A stretch of 64,000 bases of DNA from an uncultured Collinsella sp. (GCA_959019775.1 CAUEPS010000001.1:1-64000); one strand, 5' to 3'. Shown: positions 1 through 8,385, counted from the first letter of the stretch. Translations and numbers: made by a program. The notes: generated from the letters alone by a model not told the origin.

Positions 1-252
1 GGGAGACCTGCTGGTCAAAAAACATCAAATATGAGTACTGTTACCGATTTGGTAGCAGCAATTTTGGACTAATAAGGCCAGATAGCAAGTCGAAATGGCG
101 ATGAAAGCATGATTTTGATCCAACTGTTAGTCCTTATAATGGACATATGTTGCGTAACTTAAGCAAATACTATCTTTTTATATGTTGCAAACAAAGTAGC
201 AGTACTCATTTTTGCCATTTTTTGACCACGGCCTTTGCGGCAGATGTGCTGG
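1..252. other. AT-rich stretch without a recognisable gene
   Basis: This stretch is clearly richer in A and T than the GC-rich genes that follow, and I see no convincing gene. Frame 1 is open from the window edge to a TAA near 70, so the very end of a gene from outside the window cannot be excluded. A motif TGAGTACTG occurs near 32 and in inverted form near 202, which hints at an imperfect inverted repeat. The odd composition beside tRNA-like fragments would fit the edge of an old integrated element; this is inference. Confidence 0.35.
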
Positions 253-340
253 CGGGTTCGAATCCCTCTGCGATGGGCCCAAAAAAAGAAAGGCCTCCAT
301 CGCTGGAGGCCTAACAATTCAGCGGTGGGCGATGAGGGAT
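253..340. repeat. tRNA-like fragment plus hairpin module, copy 1
   Basis: From 253 to 294 the + strand carries a 42-base segment that includes a tRNA T-arm signature (GGGTTCGAATCCC) and ends in a CCCA-like 3' terminus followed by a run of A. It is identical to 441-482. A hairpin follows, GGCCTCCA (292-299) with TGGAGGCC (304-311). Then, on the minus strand, comes only the last part of a tRNA-Val 3' end (about 322-340), which stops matching at 340. No complete tRNA is present, so this is a degraded duplicate of the module at 441-530. Confidence 0.6.
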
Positions 341-440
341 GTCCGCGGGCGGCTGGCGCCGCCCGCGCCCCGCTTCGTCGCTCCGCTCCTCGCGTGCTGC
401 GCTGGAAAACGCTTCGCGTTTCCTCAGCTCCGTACCCTGT

Positions 441-530
441 CGGGTTCGAATCCCTCTGCGATGGGCCCAAAAAAAGAAAGGCTCCCATTGCTGGGAGCCT
501 ATCAAATCAGTGGTGGGCGATGAGGGATTC
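441..530. repeat. tRNA-like fragment plus hairpin module, copy 2
   Basis: This is the second copy of the 42-base T-arm/3'-end segment (441-482), again followed by a hairpin and then by the 3' end of tRNA-Val, which is intact here. The hairpin arms (480-487 with 492-499) differ from copy 1 at matched positions, so pairing is kept while the sequence changed. The 100 bases between the modules are GC-rich and hold a small hairpin (GGAAACGC-type arms near 403-422), with no gene. Confidence 0.6.
470..499 (-). terminator. Terminator of tRNA-Val
   Basis: Read on the minus strand, the 8-bp hairpin (480-487 with 492-499) is followed by a T-rich run (TTTCTTTTTTT). It lies just downstream of the minus-strand tRNA-Val, which makes it a good intrinsic terminator for that gene. 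Confidence 0.75.
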
Positions 531-586
531 GAACCCCCAGCCTTGTGCGTGTAAAGCACCTGCGCTAACCGTTGCGCCAATCGCCC
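511..586 (-). tRNA. tRNA-Val (anticodon TAC)
   Basis: The minus strand folds as a normal cloverleaf. The acceptor arm GGGCGAT pairs with ATCGCCC, the T-arm contains GGTTCGAATCC, and the anticodon loop reads TTTACAC, giving TAC (valine). The CCA end is encoded at 513-511. It has its own terminator at 470-499 and an extended -10 promoter at 597-602. Confidence 0.93.
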
Positions 587-596
587 GTGCGGAGAG

Positions 597-602
597 AGTA
601 TA
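597..602 (-). promoter_or_regulatory. Extended -10 promoter of tRNA-Val
   Basis: On the minus strand TGCTATACT lies about 10 bases before the first base of tRNA-Val, an extended -10 (TGn-TATACT) at the spacing expected for a tRNA start. No good -35 was found. Confidence 0.5.
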
Positions 603-773
603 GCAAAACAATCGCCTCATTCACCTCATATCCATTAAAGGTAACTCGCGCGTGTCACAGCGGAGCTGATTCAGTTGAGATTGCCTGAACATTCCGCCCC
701 TCTTTACGCCCTCGGGTATACTCAAAAGCTACTGATTCGATTTGATGCCCAGCAACAGCAGAGGGGATAGTAT

Positions 774-2654
774 ATGTGCGGTTTTGTCGGTTTTGTCGGT
801 GGGACGGATAACCAATCCGAGGTGCTCACCAAGATGATGGACCGCATCGTCCATCGCGGTCCCGACATGGGCGGTCAGTTTATCGACGGCCGCGTTGCCC
901 TCGGCTTCCGCCGCCTGTCGATCCTCGACCTGACCGAGGCCGGCGCCCAGCCCATGGCCAATGAGGACGGCAGCGTCGTCATTGTCTTCAACGGCGAGAT
1001 CTACAACTTCCAAGAACTCCGTTCCGAGCTCGAGGCCAAGGGCTACAAGTTCCACTGCGGCGCCGACACCGAGAGCCTCCTGCACGGCTACGAGGAGTGG
1101 GGCGAGGCCGTTCTCGATCGCCTGCGCGGTATGTACGCCTTCGTCATCTGGGACAAAAAGAAGAACAAGCTTTTTGGCGCCCGCGACATCTTTGGCATCA
1201 AGCCGCTCTACTACTATCCCATGGCCGATGCGGGCGACGGCGCTCCGGGCGTGCTCTTTGGTTCCGAGATCAAGAGCTTCCTGGACTACCCGCACTTCCA
1301 CAAGGCGGTCAACAAAAAGGCTCTGCGTCCGTACATGACGCTGCAGTATTCGGCAACCGAGGAGACCTTCTTCGAGGGTGTCTACAAGCTGCCGCCGGCG
1401 CACTACTTTACCGTCGATATCCCGACCGGCAAGATGAACATCGAGCGTTACTGGGATTGCGATTACTCTGCCGTCGAGAAGCCGTTCGAAGAGTATGTCG
1501 ATGAGCTGGACGAGGTCGTGCACGAGAGCGTCGAGGCCCATCGCATCGCCGACGTCAAGGTCGCGTCGTTCCTCTCCGGTGGCGTCGACTCCAGCTACAT
1601 CGCCGCTTGCCTCATGCCCGACAAGACCTTCTCGGTGGGCTTTGACTACAAGAACTTCAACGAGACCAACTACGCCAAGGAACTTTCCGATAAGCTTGGC
1701 GTCGAGAACGTTCGCAAGATGATTACCGCCGACGAGTTCTTCGGTGCGCTCGAGGACATCCAGTATCACATGGACGAGCCACAGTCCAACCTGTCTTCTG
1801 TGCCGCTGTGGTTCTTGGCCGAGATGGCCCGCAAGGACGTCACCGTCGTGCTTTCGGGCGAAGGCGCCGACGAACTCTTTGGCGGCTACGCCTACTACGA
1901 GGACACGGTCCCGGTCCGCAAGTACAAAAAGATGGTGCCGCTGCCCATCCGTCGCGCGCTCGGTAACCTGGCGCTGCATATGCCGTACTTCAAGGGCCAT
2001 AACTTCCTGGTCAAGGGTGCCGAGATCCCCGAGAAGTCGTTCCTGGGACAGGCTCTGGTATGGCCGGAGCGCGAGGTCGACGGTGTGCTCAAGCCCGAGT
2101 ACAACACCGGCGATGGCGCCTTCGAGCTTGCCGCTCCCATCTATGCGCGCGTGAAGGGTCAGCCCGAGCTGGTCAAGAAGCAGTACTTGGACATGAACAT
2201 GTGGCTCCCGGGCGACATTCTGCTCAAGGCCGACAAGATGTGCATGGCGCACTCGCTGGAGCTGCGCGTGCCCTTCCTGGACCGCAAAGTCATGGAGTTC
2301 GCCGAGCACATTCCCGACCGCTACCGCATCAACGAGAACGGCAACAAACAGGTACTCCGCCACGCTGCCAACAAGTCGCTGCCCGATGAGTGGGCCACCC
2401 GTCCCAAGGTGGGCTTCCCAGTGCCGATTGTCTACTGGCTGCGCGAGCAAAAGTGGTACGACTATGTCAAGGAGTACTTCACCGCGCCGTGGGCAAGCGA
2501 GTTCTTCGATACCGACGAGCTCATGCACCTGCTCGATCTGCACTTTGCGGGCAAGGGCGATTTCCAGCGCAAGATCTATACGCCGCTCGTGTTCCTGGTG
2601 TGGTACAAGCGCTTCTTTATCGACGAGGACCAGCCTTCTGTTCAGGCTGCCTAG
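774..2654 (+). CDS. asnB: Asparagine synthase (glutamine-hydrolysing)
   Basis: This enzyme makes asparagine from aspartate, ATP and glutamine in the cytosol. The protein has 626 residues, usual for the long AsnB family. It begins MCGFVGF, so Cys2 becomes the N-terminal glutaminase nucleophile after Met removal. The glutaminase domain covers about residues 2-210. The ATP-dependent synthetase domain follows, with the pyrophosphate-loop motif SGGVDS near residue 268. The start has an AGAGGGG ribosome site at 760-766. It is probably monocistronic: a -10-like TATACT lies at 717-722, and a strong terminator follows at 2681-2704. Confidence 0.95.
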   Translation: MCGFVGFVGGTDNQSEVLTKMMDRIVHRGPDMGGQFIDGRVALGFRRLSILDLTEAGAQPMANEDGSVVIVFNGEIYNFQELRSELEAKGYKFHCGADTESLLHGYEEWGEAVLDRLRGMYAFVIWDKKKNKLFGARDIFGIKPLYYYPMADAGDGAPGVLFGSEIKSFLDYPHFHKAVNKKALRPYMTLQYSATEETFFEGVYKLPPAHYFTVDIPTGKMNIERYWDCDYSAVEKPFEEYVDELDEVVHESVEAHRIADVKVASFLSGGVDSSYIAACLMPDKTFSVGFDYKNFNETNYAKELSDKLGVENVRKMITADEFFGALEDIQYHMDEPQSNLSSVPLWFLAEMARKDVTVVLSGEGADELFGGYAYYEDTVPVRKYKKMVPLPIRRALGNLALHMPYFKGHNFLVKGAEIPEKSFLGQALVWPEREVDGVLKPEYNTGDGAFELAAPIYARVKGQPELVKKQYLDMNMWLPGDILLKADKMCMAHSLELRVPFLDRKVMEFAEHIPDRYRINENGNKQVLRHAANKSLPDEWATRPKVGFPVPIVYWLREQKWYDYVKEYFTAPWASEFFDTDELMHLLDLHFAGKGDFQRKIYTPLVFLVWYKRFFIDEDQPSVQAA

Positions 2655-2680
2655 TCTCGGCCTACGAATGCCTGCGCGTA

Positions 2681-2704
2681 ACGGCTCCTCCGGGAGCCGT
2701 TTTT
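2681..2704 (+). terminator. Terminator after asnB
   Basis: ACGGCTCC (2681-2688) pairs with GGAGCCGT (2693-2700) over a 4-base loop, followed by a run of T. This is a typical intrinsic terminator 26 bases after the asnB stop. Confidence 0.85.
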
Positions 2705-2766
2705 GCGCGAGCACGTTTCAGTTACTATGAAAACCGTCCCTGCCAAATGGCTGAGAAAGGTGAAAG

Positions 2767-4329
2767 ATGCACCATTCGGATTCCGCGACCGTGACCACGG
2801 TCGATACGCTTGCCAAGCTTCTCGATGTGTGCGGCGAGCTGCGCGCATCAGAGCAGGTTGACGAGCGTGCCGTGACCGGCTGCTCGTTTGATTCGCGCGC
2901 GGTCTCGGCAGGTGACGTGTTCTTCTGCAAAGGTGCTGCCTTTAAGCCCGCGTTTTTGAGCATGGCGCTCGATGCGGGCGCCGTCGCATTTGTGTGCGAG
3001 GAGTCGCTGGTCGAGTCTCTGGAGCCGCTGGCGCAGGAGAGCGGTGCTGCGATGCTGGTTGTTGATAGTGTTCGCACGGCCATGGCCTTGTTGCCGCCGG
3101 AGGTCTACGACCGTCCTGACCACGACGTCAAGATCGTGGGCATCACCGGCACTAAGGGAAAGACCACGGCCGCTTTTATGCTCCAGTCCATCATCAAGGC
3201 GGCGGGCGAGTCCTGCGGCATGATCGGCTCGGTGAGTACCGACGATGGTATCGAGTGCTATGAGAGCACCAATACTACGCCCGAGGCCCCCGAGATCTGG
3301 CGCCATATCGCCAACTGCCGCACGTCCGGTCGCCAGTCCATGGTCATGGAGGTTTCGAGCCAGGCGCTCAAGTACCAACGCGTCGAGAATCTGCCGTTTG
3401 ACGTGGCGTGCTTCCTCAACATCGGCCGCGACCACATCTCGCCGATCGAACACCCCACGTTTGAGGATTATTTTGAGAGCAAACTCAGGATCTTTGACCA
3501 GGCAAAGACCGCCGTGGTGAATTTGGGCACCGAAGGGGTCGATCGTGTGCTGGAGGCAGCGTCGACGGCCGAGCGCTTGGTGACCGTTGGCGTCGAGCAT
3601 CCCGAGGCGAGCCTGTGGGCGAGCGACGTACGCATGGTCGGCTTTAGCATCGAGTTCAACTTGCATGGCCTGTGTGCCGACGAGTCCGAGGCGGGGGAGA
3701 AGGTCCTGCTGGGTATCGCGGGAGACTTTAACGTGGAGAACGCGCTGGTCGCTATCGCCGCTGCGCGCGAGATCAGCATCGGTATCGAGGCTATCAAGAA
3801 GGGCCTCTCCAAACTGCGTGTGCCGGGCCGTATGGAGGTCGTGGAGTCGAAGGACGGCCGCGTGATCTGCGTCGTTGACTATGCGCACAACCAGCTTTCG
3901 TTCCGTTCGCTTTTCTCGTCGGTCAAGCGCGCGTTTCCCGCCAGCCCCGTCATTGCGCTGTTTGGCGCCGCCGGCGGCAAGGCTCAGGAGCGCCGCGAGC
4001 AATTGCCACGCGAGGCCGCACCGTATTCCGACCTGATGATCTTTACGAACGAGGATCCAGCTCACGAGGACCCGATGAAGGTCTGTCGCGAGCTTGCCGA
4101 ACATGTTCCCGACGATACGCCGAACAAGATCATCCTCAATCGCGAAGCCGCTGTGCATGCGGCGTTCAAGGCGGCGCGCGAGGAGTATGTCAACCCCGAT
4201 GCTCCCACCATTGTCTTGCTGCTGGCAAAGGGTGACGAGGAGCTCATGCACGTGGGCGACGAATTCGTGCCCATCGAGAGCGACCTTTCGCTGGCCAATC
4301 GCCTGATCGATGTTACCCAGTTTGACTAA
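2767..4329 (+). CDS. murE: UDP-MurNAc-tripeptide ligase, MurE type
   Basis: This is a Mur ligase that adds the third, diamino acid to UDP-MurNAc-L-Ala-D-Glu in peptidoglycan synthesis. Its 520 residues contain an N-terminal UDP-substrate domain (about 1-115), the central ATPase domain with GTKGKTT near residues 128-134 and the MEVSSQAL motif, and a C-terminal ligase domain. The position that reads DNPR in diaminopimelate-adding MurE reads NEDPAHED here (about residue 428), so the Arg is missing. That argues against meso-diaminopimelate as substrate and towards lysine or ornithine (inference). A GAAAGG site precedes the ATG. A HAD phosphatase and murI lie downstream. Confidence 0.88.
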   Translation: MHHSDSATVTTVDTLAKLLDVCGELRASEQVDERAVTGCSFDSRAVSAGDVFFCKGAAFKPAFLSMALDAGAVAFVCEESLVESLEPLAQESGAAMLVVDSVRTAMALLPPEVYDRPDHDVKIVGITGTKGKTTAAFMLQSIIKAAGESCGMIGSVSTDDGIECYESTNTTPEAPEIWRHIANCRTSGRQSMVMEVSSQALKYQRVENLPFDVACFLNIGRDHISPIEHPTFEDYFESKLRIFDQAKTAVVNLGTEGVDRVLEAASTAERLVTVGVEHPEASLWASDVRMVGFSIEFNLHGLCADESEAGEKVLLGIAGDFNVENALVAIAAAREISIGIEAIKKGLSKLRVPGRMEVVESKDGRVICVVDYAHNQLSFRSLFSSVKRAFPASPVIALFGAAGGKAQERREQLPREAAPYSDLMIFTNEDPAHEDPMKVCRELAEHVPDDTPNKIILNREAAVHAAFKAAREEYVNPDAPTIVLLLAKGDEELMHVGDEFVPIESDLSLANRLIDVTQFD

Positions 4330-4436
4330 TGAACCATGATGGCGGCGGCGCCCTGAGTACGCTGTCGCCATAAGCGTGTTCCCTCAATCAAAACATGCCG
4401 TCCAAGTCCAAACCCTTCTACGTAAACGGAGTAACC

Positions 4437-5348
4437 ATGTCCCACAACACCCTGCCGACCGTTGCCGAGCTTTCGGGCGAGATGCGCGAGCGCTTGGCCA
4501 AGGTCAAGTACGTCTTTACCGACCTGGATGCCACGATGCTCGCGCCCGGCTCGTGCGTGCTGCGCGACAACGACGGCAACCCCTCGACCAAACTCGTCGA
4601 GGCTGTCGTGGCGCTCGCTCGCGCTGGTATTCAGGTGGTTCCCACCTCGGGCCGCAACCGTACCATGATCCACGAGGACGCGCGCGTGCTCGGCCTCAAC
4701 TCCTACATTGGTGAGATGGGCGGCCTGGTCATGTACGACCTCAAAGCCAACGATTGGGAGTATCTGACCGGCGACATGCCTTACGACCCCGCCTGTGGCC
4801 TTACTCCGCACCAGGTGATCGAGCAGACCGGCGTGTGCGAGAAGATCCTTGCCCGCTGGCCGCACAAGATCGAGTACCACAACGACATGTCGACCGGCTA
4901 CAAATACCGTGAGGTCACCGTCGGCATGCGCGGCGATGTGCCCGACGATGAGGTTCAGGCCATCCTGGACGAGGCCGGCTGCGGTCTGATCTGGGCTTGC
5001 AACGGCCATCTGACTCACCTGTCCAAGCCGACGACGCTCGAGCTCGATCGCGTCGAGGACGGCCGCGCATTCAACATCAATCCCGCGGGCCTCAACAAAG
5101 GCGTCGCCATTGCGCGCTTCTGCGAGCACCTGGGGATCGAGCGCGAGGAGACGTTGGCGCTCGGCGACTCCGAGTCCGACTTCTACATGGCCGATCACGT
5201 GGGCACGTTCTGTCTGGTCGAGAATGGCCTGACGAGCGCCGGCGCGCCCGAGTTCCTGGCTGCTTACGAGAACGCTTTCGTTACGCGCGGCAAAATTGTC
5301 GACGGTTGGGCGGCGACGGCAGAGCTGCTGGTCGCGGCGCGTTCGTAG
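4437..5348 (+). CDS. HAD-family phosphatase, Cof type
   Basis: This is a cytosolic haloacid-dehalogenase-family hydrolase of the Cof/type IIB group, which usually dephosphorylates sugar phosphates or similar metabolites; the substrate is unknown. Motif I is seen as FTDLDAT near residue 28, followed by a serine motif (PTSGRN) and motifs III/IV with KGVAIARF and GDSESD near residue 243. I chose the ATG at 4437, giving 303 residues, because GGAG sits 5 bases ahead of it. An in-frame ATG at 4395 has no ribosome site. It lies between murE and murI, which hints at a wall-related phosphatase role but does not prove one. Confidence 0.85.
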   Translation: MSHNTLPTVAELSGEMRERLAKVKYVFTDLDATMLAPGSCVLRDNDGNPSTKLVEAVVALARAGIQVVPTSGRNRTMIHEDARVLGLNSYIGEMGGLVMYDLKANDWEYLTGDMPYDPACGLTPHQVIEQTGVCEKILARWPHKIEYHNDMSTGYKYREVTVGMRGDVPDDEVQAILDEAGCGLIWACNGHLTHLSKPTTLELDRVEDGRAFNINPAGLNKGVAIARFCEHLGIEREETLALGDSESDFYMADHVGTFCLVENGLTSAGAPEFLAAYENAFVTRGKIVDGWAATAELLVAARS

Positions 5349-5399
5349 CGCGCCGCCGCCGCACTTGGACATGTCTTTTCGAGAGAGACTGGTGAGGTA

Positions 5400-6284
5400 A
5401 TGTCCGATATCGAGAATCCGGCAGGCGACACGCGCCCGATTGGCGTGTTCGATTCTGGTTTGGGCGGTCTGACGGTTGCGCGCGCGATTGCGACGGCGCT
5501 GCCGCACGAGTCCGTCTACTACTTTGGCGACACCAAGCGCTGTCCCTACGGCACCCGCACCGAGGATGAGGTGCGCTCGTTTGCGTTGCAGGCGGGTCGT
5601 TGGCTTTCGAAGCACGACGTCAAGATTATGGTCATCGCCTGCAACACGGCGACCGCTGCGGCCTTGCGTCTGGCCCAGCAGGTGCTCGACGTTCCCGTGA
5701 TCGGCGTGATCGCGCCGGGTGCCCGTGCGGCAATCAACAGCACGCGTACGCGTCGCGTGGGCGTGCTCGCCACCAACCTCACCATTCGCTCGGGCGCCTA
5801 CACGCGCGCCATTCAGGACCTGGATGCCGGCGTCGATGTATACGGCTGTCCTGCCTCGAGCTTTGTCGAGGTTGTCGAACACGAGCTCGCCTCGGGTGCA
5901 CATCTGCAGGAACAGTGGCTTGAGAACGAGGACATCTTCGATACGCCTGCCGTGCGTGCGCTGGTGGGTGCCACGGTTGAGCCGCTGCGCGACCACGGTA
6001 TCGATACCGTGGTGCTTGGCTGTACGCATTTTCCGCTGTTGGTGGGACCTATCCGCCATGCGCTGGGGCCTGGGGTGCGCGTCGTGAGTTCCGCCGAGGA
6101 GACCACACGCGAGCTGACCGATATCCTCACGCGCCGCGAGCAGCTGGCGGGCGACGCCGCCGAGCCGCAGCATCGTTTTGCCACGACGGCCGATAACATT
6201 GCCGAGTTTGCGGTGGCGGGCAGCTTTATCTTTGGTCAGCCGCTCAAGAGCATCGAACACATCGATATCGATGAGCTGCAATAG
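5400..6284 (+). CDS. murI: Glutamate racemase
   Basis: MurI converts L-glutamate to the D-glutamate used in the peptidoglycan stem peptide, without a cofactor. The 294-residue protein begins with the family signature GVFDSGLGGLTV. Both catalytic cysteines are visible: ACNTATAA near residue 81 and GCTHFPLL near residue 207. The length is slightly above the usual 265-285, because of a short N-terminal extension before the conserved core. A GAGG site lies directly before the ATG. It follows the MurE-type ligase and HAD genes on the same strand, consistent with a wall-precursor cluster. Confidence 0.95.
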   Translation: MSDIENPAGDTRPIGVFDSGLGGLTVARAIATALPHESVYYFGDTKRCPYGTRTEDEVRSFALQAGRWLSKHDVKIMVIACNTATAAALRLAQQVLDVPVIGVIAPGARAAINSTRTRRVGVLATNLTIRSGAYTRAIQDLDAGVDVYGCPASSFVEVVEHELASGAHLQEQWLENEDIFDTPAVRALVGATVEPLRDHGIDTVVLGCTHFPLLVGPIRHALGPGVRVVSSAEETTRELTDILTRREQLAGDAAEPQHRFATTADNIAEFAVAGSFIFGQPLKSIEHIDIDELQ

Positions 6285-6338
6285 ATGTAAGGCAGCCGCC
6301 AAAGCTTTCGCCACATCTTTTGCCGAAAGGATATTTCT

Positions 6339-7064
6339 ATGGAGTACATGCAGGTCAACCGCGCCAACGGTCGCGCCGCCAACGAGTTGCGCCCCGTTAA
6401 GCTCACTCGTGGCGTCATGAAGCACGCCCACGGCTCGTGTTTGGCCGAGTTCGGTGACACGCGCGTGCTGTGCGCCGCCACTATCGAGGAGGGCGTGCCG
6501 GGCTGGCGAAAGGGAGCTAAGGCCGGCTGGGTGACCGCGGAATACGCCATGCTGCCGGCGTCGACCGGCAAGCGCTGCAAGCGCGAGCACGCCAACCGCA
6601 AGGGTCGCTCCATGGAGATCGAGCGCCTCATTGGCCGCAGCCTGCGTACCGTCGTCAACATGAAGGCGCTCGGCGAGTACACCGTCACCGTTGACTGTGA
6701 TGTGATTCAGGCCGATGGCGGCACGCGTACAGCGAGCATCACCGGCGCCTGGGTGGCGCTGCACGACGCCCTCGCCATGTGGGTCGAGGCGGGCAAGATC
6801 GAGCGCATCCCGCTTATCGGCCAGGTGGCTGCCATCTCCATGGGCGTTGTCGACGGCAATACGCTGCTTGACCTCGATTATTCCGAGGACAGCCATGCCG
6901 AGGTCGATATGAACCTCGTCGCCACCGACACCGGTGAGATGATCGAGCTCCAGGGTACCGGCGAGCAGGCGCCCTTCGACCGCAAGCGCCTCAACGCCCT
7001 GCTCGACCTGGGCGACAAGGGTATCGCCGAGCTCATCGAGCTTCAGCGCCAAGCCCTCGCCTAA
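6339..7064 (+). CDS. rph: Ribonuclease PH
   Basis: RNase PH is a phosphate-dependent 3'-5' exoribonuclease that trims tRNA 3' ends. The protein has 241 residues, the usual length. It shows the family core with TRGVMKHAHGSCLAEFGDTR near the N-terminus and the GGTRTASITGA segment around residues 127-137. A GAAAGGA site precedes the ATG. The next gene is rdgB, and rph-rdgB pairing is common in bacteria. The stop codon TAA at 7062-7064 is also the first three bases of a hairpin repeat (7062-7107). Confidence 0.95.
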   Translation: MEYMQVNRANGRAANELRPVKLTRGVMKHAHGSCLAEFGDTRVLCAATIEEGVPGWRKGAKAGWVTAEYAMLPASTGKRCKREHANRKGRSMEIERLIGRSLRTVVNMKALGEYTVTVDCDVIQADGGTRTASITGAWVALHDALAMWVEAGKIERIPLIGQVAAISMGVVDGNTLLDLDYSEDSHAEVDMNLVATDTGEMIELQGTGEQAPFDRKRLNALLDLGDKGIAELIELQRQALA

Positions 7065-7107
7065 CCTGCCAAAAAGGGACAGGTTTATTTTGGTAGGTTT
7101 TATCTGC
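7062..7107 (+). repeat. GGGACAG-core hairpin repeat (family A), rph copy
   Basis: AACCTGCCAAAA (7063-7074) pairs with TTTTGGTAGGTT (7088-7099) with one G-T wobble. GGGACAGG lies just inside the left arm, and TTTT-ATC follows the right arm. The element starts with the rph stop codon. A nearly identical 46-base copy in the opposite orientation lies at 46541-46586. It could act as a terminator for rph. Confidence 0.75.
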
Positions 7108-7207
7108 GGAGACGTCTAGACACAAGACTGCCGTTGATTGAGAGGGGAGAGGCAGAGGCCCTCGTCGCCCTCGGCGCGGCATTGCTATAGAGACAAGGAG
7201 GCCAGTT

Positions 7208-7849
7208 ATGGCACTTGAGAAGATCGACATCGAAACCCTCGACCCGGCGGCGACCATCGTCGTGGCAACCGGAAACGCTCATAAGCTCACCGAGATCGAG
7301 TCCATTTTGGGCAAGGTCATGCCCGAGGTGCGCTTTGTGGCGCTCGGCCAGTTGGGCGATTTTGAGGACCCCGAGGAAAACGGCACGACGTTTTTGGAGA
7401 ACGCCATCATCAAGGCCCAAGCCGCGGTTGAGGAGACGGGCCTTATGGCCATTGCCGACGATTCGGGCTTGGTCGTCGACGCGCTGGACGGTGAGCCCGG
7501 TGTGTATAGCGCGCGCTATGCGGGCGTGCACGGAGACGATGCCGCCAACAACGCCAAGCTGCTCGTAAATCTGGAGGGCGTGGCCGACGAGGACCGCACT
7601 GCGCGCTTTATGAGCGTCGTCGCGCTCATCGACACGGACGGTTTGGTCACCTATGGTGAGGGCGCCTGCGAGGGCGTTATCGCACACGAGGGCCGCGGCG
7701 ATCACGGCTTTGGCTACGACCCGCTGTTCCTGCCGGTCGACACGCCGGGCAAGACCATGGCCGAGCTGACGGCTGACGAGAAGAACGCCATCAGCCATCG
7801 TTTCCACGCGCTCGAGCATCTGTCCGCCAAGCTGACGGGCGAGGAGTAG
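7208..7849 (+). CDS. rdgB: Non-canonical purine NTP pyrophosphatase (RdgB/HAM1)
   Basis: This enzyme hydrolyses dITP, XTP and ITP to monophosphates and keeps damaged purines out of nucleic acid. The 213 residues begin with a short extension, then the signature VVATGNAHKLTEI. LMAIADDSGLVVDAL, with the acidic metal ligands, lies near residues 79-93. GFGYDPLF sits near residue 165, and the conserved KNAISHR near the end. An AAGGAGG ribosome site lies just upstream. The stop is 3 bases before dtd, so the two are very probably co-transcribed. Confidence 0.95.
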   Translation: MALEKIDIETLDPAATIVVATGNAHKLTEIESILGKVMPEVRFVALGQLGDFEDPEENGTTFLENAIIKAQAAVEETGLMAIADDSGLVVDALDGEPGVYSARYAGVHGDDAANNAKLLVNLEGVADEDRTARFMSVVALIDTDGLVTYGEGACEGVIAHEGRGDHGFGYDPLFLPVDTPGKTMAELTADEKNAISHRFHALEHLSAKLTGEE

Positions 7850-7852
7850 GCC

Positions 7853-8299
7853 ATGCGTGCGGTGGTGCAGCGCGTGCTCAACGCCGGCGTGACGGTCGAC
7901 GGCGAATGCGTGGGTCGCATTGGGCGCGGCTACCTGGTGCTGCTGGGCGTGGGTCACGGCGACACACGTGCCGAGGCCGACAAGCTGTGGGGCAAGCTCC
8001 GCGGGCTGCGTATCAACGAGGACGAGAACGGCAAGACCAACTTGGCGCTTGCCGATGTCGACGGCGAGGTGCTCGTGGTGTCGCAGTTCACGCTGTTCGC
8101 CGACTGCCGCCACGGTCGCCGCCCATCGTTTACGGATGCCGGCGCCCCCGATGTCGCCAACGAGCTCTACGAGTACTTCCTGACGCTTGTTCGCGAGGAC
8201 GTCGAGCACGTAGCACATGGCATCTTCGGCGCCGATATGAAAGTCGACTTGGTCAACGACGGTCCATTTACCATCGTCCTGGACACCGACAATCTTTAG
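7853..8299 (+). CDS. dtd: D-aminoacyl-tRNA deacylase
   Basis: Dtd removes D-amino acids, and glycine from tRNA-Ala, from mischarged tRNA as translational quality control. The 148-residue protein is the standard length. It shows the N-terminal MRAVVQRV signature, the catalytic SQFTLFADCRHGRRPSF region near residues 78-94, and a family-typical C-terminal VNDGPFTIVLDT. The gene starts 3 bases after rdgB. A palindromic hairpin abuts its stop codon (8300-8327). Confidence 0.95.
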   Translation: MRAVVQRVLNAGVTVDGECVGRIGRGYLVLLGVGHGDTRAEADKLWGKLRGLRINEDENGKTNLALADVDGEVLVVSQFTLFADCRHGRRPSFTDAGAPDVANELYEYFLTLVREDVEHVAHGIFGADMKVDLVNDGPFTIVLDTDNL

Positions 8300-8327
8300 G
8301 TTACGCGGTTTTACTAAACCGCGTAAC
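8300..8327. repeat. Perfect 12-bp hairpin after dtd
   Basis: GTTACGCGGTTT (8300-8311) pairs perfectly with AAACCGCGTAAC (8316-8327) around a 4-base loop. There is no T-run, so termination is uncertain. It begins immediately after the dtd stop codon and closely resembles the hairpin after lysS at 12816-12845. Confidence 0.7.
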
Positions 8328-8385
8328 AACTGGTCATGCGAGGTTGTCGTCTGGTACGTATTTGGGACCGGGCTTATTTAGCTAC

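Noticed and set aside
1..72. Possible end of a gene open at the window edge
   Set aside because: Only about 23 codons, no recognisable motif and AT-rich composition; kept only as a remark.
729..2714. Long open frame antisense to asnB, and similar long antisense frames over murE, lysS, the activase and clpC
   Set aside because: They are shadows produced by GC-rich codon bias; their translations resemble no family and the sense genes are certain.
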